The translations under genes were made by a program, and so were the position numbers. DNA of 13,168 bases from assembly GCA_900554745.1 (NCBI GenBank), contig USIU01000014.1:1-13168 (forward strand). Direction: 5' to 3'. Numbering within the stretch: position 1 is the first letter of the stretch; each line of letters starts with the position of its first letter. The stretch comes from an uncultured Leuconostoc sp. (lineage in GTDB: Bacteria; Bacillota; Bacilli; Lactobacillales; Lactobacillaceae). Under the pieces are notes generated by a model. That model ran no database searches. It saw only the letters and a program-made list of their open reading frames with translations, and was not told the DNA's origin. Positions 6,630 through 12,341 of this stretch are shown here, piece by piece.

Positions 6630-8078
6630 ATGGAAAATTGGTTGATGAAACGTGCGCGATTAACGCCTAATCGTGTGGCTGTTTCGGCCGGACAACAACA
6701 CTTAACATTTCAAGAAGTGGCCCAAACGGCACAAAAAATTGCGGGTCAGATCGCCGCATTGGGGGATGGTAATTCACGCGTGGCTGTGATCATGACCAAT
6801 AGTCTACAAGGGTATTTGGTTATTATGGGCCTGCAACAGTTAGGCAAAACGATTGTCTTTATTAATCGGCGTTTGTCGGTTGCTGAAATTAATTATCAAT
6901 TAGCAGATGCCGGCGTTTCATTATTACTGACGGATGACGGCTACACCGCTAAATTAGCGGTGGCCCAACAAGTTAAATTTTCGCAATTGCCAGCCGGGCA
7001 ACCGGTGACACCAGTTGCTGAATATCCCGATGAGTTTGTGACGAGTGTGATGTACACGTCAGGGACGACGCGCCAGCCAAAAGGCGTGATGCAGACGTAT
7101 TATAATCATTGGATGTCAGCGATGGGCAGTGCGCTCAACCTTGGGCTTACCAGTCAAGATGCTTGGTTAGCTGTGGTACCGATTTTCCATATTAGCGGGT
7201 TTGCTATTTTAATGCGTGGTTTAATTTACGGGATGCGGGTGGTCTTGGTTGAGAAATTTGATGCGCATCAAGTTAATGCGTTGCTGATTCATGATACAAT
7301 AACCACAATGTCGGCTGTACCCGTGATGCTTAAGCAGCTGTTGGCAGATCTACCAGCTGGTGTGACGTACAATCCCCAATTTAGAACGTTACTACTGGGC
7401 GGTGGGCCAACGGATGCCGCCACGTTGCAACAAGCAGCGGCACATCAACTTCCCATTATCCAATCTTATGGTATGACGGAAACGGCGTCTCAAGTGGTGG
7501 CGCTAGATGCAGCTGATGCCCAGACAAAATTAGGTTCTGTTGGGAAACCATTATTTCCTGTTAGTTTGAGTATTCGCGATGCAGCGGGGCAACCGGTGGC
7601 GCCAGGCACGTCTGGTGCTGTTTGGCTCAAGTCACCAACGTTAACCCCAGGCTATCTCAATCAACCGAACTTACTTGCGCAAAACATGCAGGCCGGTTGG
7701 TTTAACACCGAGGATTTTGGGTATCTGGATGCTGAAGGCTTTCTATACATTCAAGGACGTGAAGGCGATATGATTAGCTCTGGTGGGGAAAATATTTTCC
7801 CTGATGAAGTCGAAGCTGCCTATGCAACCATGCCAGGACTTCAGAAAATGGTGGTCGTAGGGGTTCCTGATGATAAGTGGGGCGCTGTTCCGGTTGCCGT
7901 TGTTGAGGGGACGGACTTATCGGCAACCGCATTGCGGCGTTTTGGTCGGGAACAGTTGGCCCATTATAAGGTGCCCCAACGCTTTTACCAAGCCAACACG
8001 TGGCATGTGACAGCGAGTGGCAAAGTGCAACGGCGCTTGTTTGCAGCCGAGCTCGACACCCTAACAGCGTTACAATAA
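6630..8078 (+). CDS. menE: o-Succinylbenzoate--CoA ligase
   Basis: ANL-superfamily adenylating enzyme that converts o-succinylbenzoate to its CoA thioester in menaquinone synthesis, in the cytoplasm. At 482 residues it matches MenE. The AMP-binding P-loop TSGTTRQPKG (143-152) has Arg where Gly is usual. Further motifs are SYGMTETASQ (279-288), WFNTEDFGYLD (357-367), GREGDMISSGGENIFPDEVE (377-396, as in MenE) and TASGKVQR with catalytic Lys465. The SD AAAGAGG (6615-6621) lies 8 nt before the ATG. It is followed 43 nt later by menG, presumably on one transcript. General acyl-CoA synthetases share the fold; the ISSGGENIFPDEVE block and the menG partner support MenE. The remaining men genes are not in the window. 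Confidence 0.9.
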   Translation: MENWLMKRARLTPNRVAVSAGQQHLTFQEVAQTAQKIAGQIAALGDGNSRVAVIMTNSLQGYLVIMGLQQLGKTIVFINRRLSVAEINYQLADAGVSLLLTDDGYTAKLAVAQQVKFSQLPAGQPVTPVAEYPDEFVTSVMYTSGTTRQPKGVMQTYYNHWMSAMGSALNLGLTSQDAWLAVVPIFHISGFAILMRGLIYGMRVVLVEKFDAHQVNALLIHDTITTMSAVPVMLKQLLADLPAGVTYNPQFRTLLLGGGPTDAATLQQAAAHQLPIIQSYGMTETASQVVALDAADAQTKLGSVGKPLFPVSLSIRDAAGQPVAPGTSGAVWLKSPTLTPGYLNQPNLLAQNMQAGWFNTEDFGYLDAEGFLYIQGREGDMISSGGENIFPDEVEAAYATMPGLQKMVVVGVPDDKWGAVPVAVVEGTDLSATALRRFGREQLAHYKVPQRFYQANTWHVTASGKVQRRLFAAELDTLTALQ

Positions 8079-8080
8079 AA

Positions 8081-8121
8081 GAGGAGTAGGCGTGAGCGAC
8101 ACAGCTCGCGCATAAAAACTG
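8081..8121 (+). promoter_or_regulatory. menG leader: SD, 8-bp hairpin, in-frame 7-codon mini-ORF
   Basis: A strong SD, GAGGAG (8081-8086), lies 35 nt from the menG ATG (8122), too far for normal initiation, and no SD sits just before that ATG. Between them is an 8-bp stem (8090-8097 with 8104-8111, one G-U pair) with loop GACACA. With the hairpin formed, the unpaired SD-to-ATG spacing shrinks to about 13 nt. The same SD is 5 nt from GTG 8092, which opens a 7-codon ORF ending in TAA (8113-8115), in frame with menG. Either the hairpin delivers the SD to menG, or the mini-ORF acts as a leader, or a nonsense mutation removed a longer N terminus. Confidence 0.55.
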
Positions 8122-8832
8122 ATGACACAATCACCAAAAAATACCGATGTGCGGGCACTTTTTAATACCATTGCCCCTGAATATGACAAGATGAATAATA
8201 TCATCTCACTGGGCACGCACAAGTTGTGGCGTCAAAAGGTGATGGCACGGATGACCTTTCCAGAAGGTGCCAACATTATTGATCTAGCGACTGGAACCGC
8301 TAACTGGGCGTTAGCTTTGGCGGAAAAAAGTGATCCGACTGCCCATGTGACAGGCCTTGATTTTAGTGAGGAAATGTTGGCTGTTGGGCAAAAGAAAGTC
8401 GATGTCAGCGATTATTTTGATAAAATCACGTTAGTGCAAGGGGATGCGATGGCCTTGCCATTTGACGATCAGACGTTTGATATTGTGACAATCGGCTTTG
8501 GTCTGCGTAACTTACCTGATCCAGTACTGGGCTTGCAGGAAATGTATCGTGTCCTTAAGCCTGGCGGTCAGTTGGTCATTTTAGAAACGTCACAACCTGA
8601 TAACCCATTAGTGAAGCCATTTTGGCAATTATATTTTGGGCAGGTAATGCCGATGTTTGGGAAGCTATTTGCTAAAGGGAAATACCAAGAGTATAAATAT
8701 CTGGATGAGACCACTGAACAGTTCATGGATTATCGCACGTTAGGGCAACGATTATTACAGGTGGGATTTGAAAAGGTGACGATTTCCCGCTTTAATCTTG
8801 GTGCGGCTGCTGTGCATTATGCCGTGAAATAA
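8122..8832 (+). CDS. menG: Demethylmenaquinone methyltransferase (UbiE/MenG)
   Basis: SAM-dependent methyltransferase of the UbiE/COQ5 family that methylates demethylmenaquinone to menaquinone, the last step of the pathway. It is 236 residues, typical for the family. The N-terminal signature APEYDKMNNIISLGTHKLWR spans about 14-33. SAM-binding motif I is IIDLATGTANWALALA (GTAN where GTGD is usual). Motif II is VTGLDFSEEML, then GDAMALPFDDQTFDIV and GFGLRNLPD, then MYRVLKPGGQLVILE. The C-terminal family signature is FNLGAAAVHYAVK. It follows menE by 43 nt. ATG 8122 gives a normal family N terminus but lacks an adjacent SD. Confidence in the function is high; confidence in the exact start is lower because of the upstream in-frame GTG with a strong SD. 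Confidence 0.92.
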   Translation: MTQSPKNTDVRALFNTIAPEYDKMNNIISLGTHKLWRQKVMARMTFPEGANIIDLATGTANWALALAEKSDPTAHVTGLDFSEEMLAVGQKKVDVSDYFDKITLVQGDAMALPFDDQTFDIVTIGFGLRNLPDPVLGLQEMYRVLKPGGQLVILETSQPDNPLVKPFWQLYFGQVMPMFGKLFAKGKYQEYKYLDETTEQFMDYRTLGQRLLQVGFEKVTISRFNLGAAAVHYAVK

Positions 8833-8837
8833 GTATG

Positions 8838-8881
8838 AGCCGTGTGGGCTAGTTTTGTGACTAGTCGGCATGGCTTTTTTT
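8838..8881 (+). terminator. Terminator of menE-menG
   Basis: A long 16-position stem (8838-8853 with 8860-8875) has one mismatch, three G-U pairs and a 6-nt loop, followed by six Ts. It starts 5 nt after the menG stop codon. Confidence 0.88.
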
Positions 8882-8921
8882 AGTTGCCAGATAGTATTTT
8901 AAAAAAATATTACCAAAAGTA

Positions 8922-8951
8922 TTGACAATTATTTTTGTCATAATATATAAT
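8922..8951 (+). promoter_or_regulatory. Strong promoter with inverted-repeat operator for the coiled-coil gene
   Basis: TTGACA (8922-8927) and TATAAT (8946-8951) are both perfect, 18 nt apart. A perfect inverted repeat TGACAA-N6-TTGTCA (8923-8940) covers the -35 box and half the spacer, which looks like a repressor operator. Transcription would start near 8958, giving a leader of about 107 nt. Confidence 0.8.
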
Positions 8952-8974
8952 ATTAACCGGAAATACGGGGTGTT

Positions 8975-9058
8975 ATGGCAAATGATGCTAAACGCTTACA
9001 ATTTTCGATGATATATCACAGGCAAAACAGAACAAAATGTATCGAAAGTGGAGGGTAA
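8975..9058 (+). other. Possible 27-codon upstream ORF / leader peptide
   Basis: ATG 8975 opens 27 codons ending at TAA 9056-9058. The stop lies directly after the SD (GGAGGG, 9050-9055) of the coiled-coil gene, so ribosomes terminating here would cover that SD. A weak SD-like GGGG (8967-8970) precedes the ATG by 4 nt. The predicted peptide is basic and polar, with no recognised domain. It could equally be chance in an untranslated leader. Confidence 0.25.
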
Positions 9059-9064
9059 AATATT

Positions 9065-9616
9065 ATGAAGAATTTAGTTACTAAAATCGCTTTACCTGGC
9101 GCAATCCTAGCATTTGCTATGGCTTTGTTTGGTGGAGCAACATACGCTTATAGTACGTTAACTACTTGGGACGCCACTGGGCGTAAGCACCTGATAGAAG
9201 TTCACAATAATCTTAGGAAATTGGCTAAGCGTGTTAATGATCTGAAGGGGCAGAAAGTACTTAGTGAAACAACGATAAAGGAGCTCAATACTAGCATTGA
9301 GAATTTGAAGAGTCAATTGCAGAATGCACAAATTCAAATTGAGAATGCTCCTGCAGAACAGCAAAAAGCGATTGAAGAGGCTGTGAAGGATTATAAGTCA
9401 CAGCTTGAAGAAAGTATGGGCAATTTAGATAAAGCACAAAAGGACAATATTAAGTTAACAGCAGATTATAAAGAAGCCCAACAACAAATAACAGAATTAA
9501 AGCAGCAACAAAAGGTATCGGACAATGAAATTTCTGAATTGGAAGATGCTATTAATAATGCGCGTGAGCTGAAGCACCAATCAGACTATATCGTAAATGA
9601 AGCATTAAAGGATTAG
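9065..9616 (+). CDS. Secreted or membrane-anchored coiled-coil protein, unrecognised family
   Basis: I do not recognise this 183-residue protein. It starts with a signal peptide or signal anchor: Lys2 and Lys7, a hydrophobic stretch from about 8 to 25, and a possible cleavage site after TYA at residue 28. From about residue 39 to the end it is highly charged, rich in Gln, Glu, Lys, Asn and Leu, and patterned like a continuous coiled coil, with no Cys after the signal and no LPxTG or other wall anchor. It is therefore probably extracytoplasmic and oligomeric. The SD GGAGGG (9050-9055) is 9 nt before ATG 9065. It has its own strong promoter and a long terminator, and is AT-richer in codon use than the arg and men genes around it. 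A decayed copy of the same unit follows. Coiled-coil character makes homology claims by composition unsafe. Confidence 0.8.
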   Translation: MKNLVTKIALPGAILAFAMALFGGATYAYSTLTTWDATGRKHLIEVHNNLRKLAKRVNDLKGQKVLSETTIKELNTSIENLKSQLQNAQIQIENAPAEQQKAIEEAVKDYKSQLEESMGNLDKAQKDNIKLTADYKEAQQQITELKQQQKVSDNEISELEDAINNARELKHQSDYIVNEALKD

Positions 9617-9638
9617 TAGAAAAAATATTGCGTTATGA

Positions 9639-9715
9639 AATAGGTTAATCAATAAATGCCTATTATCTTAATTTAAAATAGACTAACCTACTACTTAGTA
9701 GGTTAGTCTATTTTT
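9639..9715 (+). terminator. Terminator of coiled-coil unit A with accessory upstream hairpin
   Basis: A perfect 18-bp stem (9675-9692 with 9697-9714) and 4-nt loop ACTT lead into a T-run. A small 6-bp hairpin (9639-9644 with 9659-9664) precedes it by 10 nt. Both hairpins and the 10-nt spacing recur in unit B (10114-10185). Confidence 0.88.
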
Positions 9716-9811
9716 ATGTGCTAATAAAATCAGAAAAAATGTCAAGCGCATTTTAAAATAGTCAAAATGTCAGCAATACCTCGTTAATTTGTCCAAAAAT
9801 AAGCGATATTA

Positions 9812-9838
9812 TTGACAATTTTTTTAATAAGATAAACT
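9812..9838 (+). promoter_or_regulatory. Decayed promoter of coiled-coil unit B
   Basis: TATTGACAATT at 9810-9820 matches the -35 surroundings of unit A, but the best -10 (TAAACT, 9833-9838) is poor and only 15 nt away. The right half of the unit A operator is lost. About 95 nt of AT-rich, gene-free spacer separates this from the unit A terminator; I see no other feature in it. Confidence 0.4.
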
Positions 9839-9851
9839 GTTAACCAGTAGA

Positions 9852-9884
9852 GACATATGACAACACTGCTTGTTGTCATATGTC
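9852..9884 (+). other. Perfect 14-bp hairpin in the unit B leader
   Basis: The arms at 9852-9865 and 9871-9884 pair perfectly around loop CTGCT. No T-run follows, so it is not a standard terminator. It contains TGACAA and TTGTCA half-sites (9858-9863, 9873-9878), the same hexamers that form the inverted repeat over the unit A promoter. It could be an operator, an RNA structure, or both. Confidence 0.6.
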
Positions 9885-9916
9885 ACCAACCATAACTAGA
9901 AAAATGTATCGAGAGT

Positions 9917-10090
9917 GAGGATCAGTTACAGAACCTTGAAGCAACGCATACAAATGAAGTTGCGGGCAAGTAAGGCGAAATTGACACGAAGCAATGTCAG
10001 ATTGAAGCAAGGCAACGTAACATTGACGGCTTTAAATCAGAAGTGATATCTTTGAAAAAGCGGAAAAAAGCAGTAGGGAAAACAAAGTAA
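9917..10090 (+). pseudogene. Remnant of a second coiled-coil gene (N-terminal deletion, nonsense codon)
   Basis: The frame beginning at 9917 reads EDQLQNLEATHTNEVAGK, a stop (9971-9973), then about 38 further codons rich in Gln, Glu, Lys and Ile, such as GEIDTKQCQIEARQRNI, to TAA 10088-10090. The composition is that of a coiled coil like the intact protein upstream. Just before it, AAAATGTATCGA plus an AG-rich SD-like stretch (9901-9920) matches the region 9034-9054 before the intact gene. There the intact gene has its start and signal peptide, but here the sequence runs straight into coiled-coil codons. The start, signal peptide and N-terminal region have thus been deleted and an internal stop has arisen. 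No start codon with SD serves this frame. Another reading, a non-coding RNA made from the unit, is possible. Confidence 0.65.
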
Positions 10091-10113
10091 AAAACGACTG
10101 CGTGGTCCTATAA

Positions 10114-10185
10114 AATAGTAGTTAAATCGCTATTAGTTTAACTTAAAAGAGACTGACCGACTAATTAGTCGGTCAGTCTCTTTTT
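10114..10185 (+). terminator. Terminator of coiled-coil unit B, homologous to that of unit A
   Basis: A perfect 18-bp stem (10145-10162 with 10167-10184), loop AATT and T-run are preceded at the same 10-nt distance by a small 5-bp hairpin (10114-10118 with 10130-10134). Three base pairs differ from the unit A stem, and all three are compensated A-T to G-C changes. Confidence 0.88.
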
Positions 10186-10268
10186 GTTCATCTAGGCGTT
10201 AAACTAACACACTTTGATAATCGTTTGAAAAAATAATACAATCATTATGAGAGTATATTTTGGAAAAG

Positions 10269-10300
10269 AAAAAGCGTATGGCTTAAGCCATACGCTTTTT
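10269..10300. terminator. Terminator of tRNA-Asn (minus strand), symmetrical
   Basis: A perfect inverted repeat has 14-bp arms (10269-10282 with 10287-10300) around TTAA and is flanked by As and Ts. On the minus strand it lies 19 nt beyond the 3' end of the tRNA gene and ends in a T-run. It could also act on plus-strand transcripts from the coiled-coil units. Confidence 0.88.
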
Positions 10301-10319
10301 AATATAAGTCGATTGTGTA

Positions 10320-10391
10320 CTGCTCCACCTGGATTCGAACCAGGGACCTGCGCATTAACAGTGCGTTATTCTACCGCTGAACTATGGAGCA
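10320..10391 (-). tRNA. tRNA-Asn (anticodon GTT)
   Basis: The 72-nt cloverleaf can be drawn by eye. Acceptor TGCTCCA pairs with TGGAGCA over 7 bp, with discriminator G. The D arm is GTTC/GAAT. The anticodon loop CTGTTAA places GTT at 34-36. The T arm is CCTGG-TTCGAAT-CCAGG. The outermost anticodon-stem pair is an A-C mismatch. CCA is not encoded. It has a consensus promoter and its own terminator. Confidence 0.95.
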
Positions 10392-10415
10392 ATTTGTTGT
10401 TTACTCAACTATTTA

Positions 10416-10444
10416 AGTATAACAACATGAGAATTAATTGTCAA
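10416..10444 (-). promoter_or_regulatory. Promoter of tRNA-Asn
   Basis: On the minus strand, TTGACA (10439-10444) and TATACT (10416-10421) are 17 nt apart, a near-consensus sigma-A promoter. The -10 ends 24 nt before the first tRNA base. The -35 begins 3 nt after the argD stop codon. Confidence 0.85.
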
Positions 10445-10447
10445 CAA

Positions 10448-11569
10448 CTAAATTTTATCAAGTTGAATTTTAATGTTATCCAACGTTTCCAAAAGTTGTG
10501 GGGTGGGGATTGTCAACGGTGGCAGCAGGCGTAACGTATTGTGGCCAGCAGATAAAACAATAATATGTGCTGCTAAAAGATCAGCGACGACTTGTTCGAC
10601 AGGCACCGTGAGTGCAATACCAGCCATCATCCCCAGCCCACGGACGTCATCAACGACTGATAAGTTTTTAAATTCAGCCAACTTAGCCCAAAATAAGGCA
10701 ATTTTTTCTGGCAGGGTTGGTAATACGTCATCTAAGACCGTCAAGGTCGCTTGCGCGGCGGACATCACCAAGGGATTGCCACCAAACGTTGACCCGTGGG
10801 TGCCATAAGCCAAAGCAGACGCAAATTCGTTTTTCGCTAACATAGCGCCGACCGGAATCCCGTTAGCCAACCCTTTGGCGGTGGTGAAAATATCCGGCGT
10901 AAACCAATACTGTTCAAAAGCAAATCTTGTGCCAGTTCGGCCCATCCCCGTCTGAACTTCATCAACGAGCAACAAAATACCATTTGTCTGGGCTAAAGCC
11001 ACTAGCTCAGTGATAAACGCTGGGTCAGCGGGGAAAACCCCACCTTCACCTTGAACGAGTTCCAACATAATGGCCGCCGTATCGTCGGTGATCTGTGCTT
11101 TGACGCTGGCAATATCGTTAAATTTGGCGTAGGTAAAGCCAGTTAACATCGGTAGGCCAGCATGGATACTGTCTTGGCCGGTGGCTGACATGGCCGCATA
11201 TGTCCGGCCGTGAAATGAGTTGGTAAAGGAAATAATCGTTGATTTACCGGTGACTAAACGGGCCAGTTTAATGGCTGCTTCATTAGCTTCGGCACCGGAG
11301 TTGGCAAAGTAAGTCGTGTAATCATTGCCACCAAGTTGCTGCGCGACCGCTTCTTGTAACGGATTTTGGTATAAATTGGGCAAATGCCACATTTTTTCGG
11401 CCTGTTGCGTCAGCGCGGCCACGACCTTGGGGTGGGTTGCGCCGATGTTGTAGACACCAATCCCACTGGTTAAGTCACTATAGGCTTGGCCTTGGTCGTC
11501 AAACCAAGTCGCATTTTGCGCTTGGGTAAAGGTCACCGGTGCGCGATGATAATTCGGAAAGAGGGTCAT
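10448..11569 (-). CDS. argD: Acetylornithine aminotransferase
   Basis: Class-III PLP-dependent aminotransferase that converts N-acetylglutamate semialdehyde to N-acetylornithine with glutamate as amino donor, in arginine synthesis. It is 373 residues, normal for ArgD. Visible motifs are SGAEANEAAIK (about 91-101), the FHGRT loop (119-123), VDEVQTGMGRTG with PLP-contacting Asp203, and TTAKGLANGIPVG with the Schiff-base Lys232, then STFGGNPL. The start is ATG 11569, with AAGGAG (11576-11581) 6 nt upstream. A longer in-frame start at 11635 would lie inside argB and has no SD. It follows argB by 13 nt and is the last visible arg gene; argF does not follow. Other class-III enzymes (ornithine or GABA aminotransferase) are similar, but the argJ-argB context decides. 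Confidence 0.94.
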   Translation of the reverse strand: MTLFPNYHRAPVTFTQAQNATWFDDQGQAYSDLTSGIGVYNIGATHPKVVAALTQQAEKMWHLPNLYQNPLQEAVAQQLGGNDYTTYFANSGAEANEAAIKLARLVTGKSTIISFTNSFHGRTYAAMSATGQDSIHAGLPMLTGFTYAKFNDIASVKAQITDDTAAIMLELVQGEGGVFPADPAFITELVALAQTNGILLLVDEVQTGMGRTGTRFAFEQYWFTPDIFTTAKGLANGIPVGAMLAKNEFASALAYGTHGSTFGGNPLVMSAAQATLTVLDDVLPTLPEKIALFWAKLAEFKNLSVVDDVRGLGMMAGIALTVPVEQVVADLLAAHIIVLSAGHNTLRLLPPLTIPTPQLLETLDNIKIQLDKI

Positions 11570-11582
11570 AAGGTACTCCTTG

Positions 11583-12320
11583 TTAAAGTGTGACGACCGT
11601 GCCAGGTTGGGTAACGGTGTTGGTGATATGGACATGGTGCACGCCGCGTTTGACCGCGCTCAAGGCACTGTTGATTTTTGGGATCATACCACCGGTGACG
11701 AGATGATCGGCCGTTAATTGTTGGGCGGTTTTTGGGGTGAGTGCTTGGAGTAAACAACCGCTCACTTTGACGCCGGCAACATCGGTGAGTAAATAAAGGG
11801 CATCGACGTGGAGTTGCTTGGCAATGGCGGTGGCGGCGTGGTCAGCATTGACGTTTAACCACTGCCCGTCATTCGTCATAGCTAATGGGGCAATAATGGG
11901 CATTAAATTTTGTTGCCAGAGTTGTTGGATGAGCTGGGTGTTGACTTGATGAATCACGCCGACATAGCCATAACGCGCTTGATCTAACACATGGCCGGTT
12001 AAGAGTTGATTACTGCCGGCGTTAAGCCCGATGGCGGCGATACCGTGTTGCCGAAAGGCCTCGGTGAGTGCTGGCTGGACTTGGCCGAGGAGTGCGAGTT
12101 GCGTAATATGAAGGCCTTGCGCGGTGGTGACGCGAATACCGTTAAATTTTTGTACCGGTTCGTTAAATTGCGTCATCAAACGAGAAATTTGGTCGCCACC
12201 GCCGTGGACAATGGCGACTTGAATATGTTGTTTTTGCCAATGTTTAATTGTCTCAAAAAACTTGGGGGTGAGCTGTTGGGCGGCATTACCGCCAATTTTA
12301 ATGATGTATTTTTGGGTCAT
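11583..12320 (-). CDS. argB: N-acetylglutamate kinase
   Basis: Amino-acid-kinase-family enzyme that phosphorylates N-acetylglutamate with ATP, the second step of the arginine pathway. It is 245 residues, close to the roughly 258 of E. coli ArgB. KIGGNA (Lys8) forms the phosphate-binding start, followed by VHGGG (38-42), NGIRVT with the substrate-contacting Arg63, NVNADHAATAIA, LLTDVAGV and GGMIPK near the C terminus. The protein starts directly at the first strand and lacks the N-terminal helix seen in hexameric, arginine-inhibited kinases. ATG 12320 has AAGGAG (12328-12333) 7 nt upstream. It lies 21 nt after argJ and 13 nt before argD, clearly within one operon. Confidence 0.94.
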   Translation of the reverse strand: MTQKYIIKIGGNAAQQLTPKFFETIKHWQKQHIQVAIVHGGGDQISRLMTQFNEPVQKFNGIRVTTAQGLHITQLALLGQVQPALTEAFRQHGIAAIGLNAGSNQLLTGHVLDQARYGYVGVIHQVNTQLIQQLWQQNLMPIIAPLAMTNDGQWLNVNADHAATAIAKQLHVDALYLLTDVAGVKVSGCLLQALTPKTAQQLTADHLVTGGMIPKINSALSAVKRGVHHVHITNTVTQPGTVVTL

Positions 12321-12341
12321 CGTTTCGCTCCTTGGTGTTGC

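Noticed and set aside
9010..9018. TGATATATCA palindrome in the unit A leader, considered as an operator
   Set aside because: It is a short AT-rich palindrome with no second copy in the window, so it is expected by chance in such sequence.
10320..10391. tRNA-Asn as an integration site for a mobile element
   Set aside because: I found no second copy of the tRNA 3' end, no integrase and no transposase in the window. The neighbouring accessory genes look like a local duplication.
10247..10534. Plus-strand open frame of 95 codons
   Set aside because: It runs through the tRNA terminator, antisense to the whole tRNA-Asn, and into the argD 3' end, and has no SD. It is a chance frame.
11570..11635. 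Longer N terminus for ArgD (start at 11635)
   Set aside because: It would overlap the argB 3' coding sequence with no SD, while ATG 11569 has a strong SD and gives the normal family N terminus.
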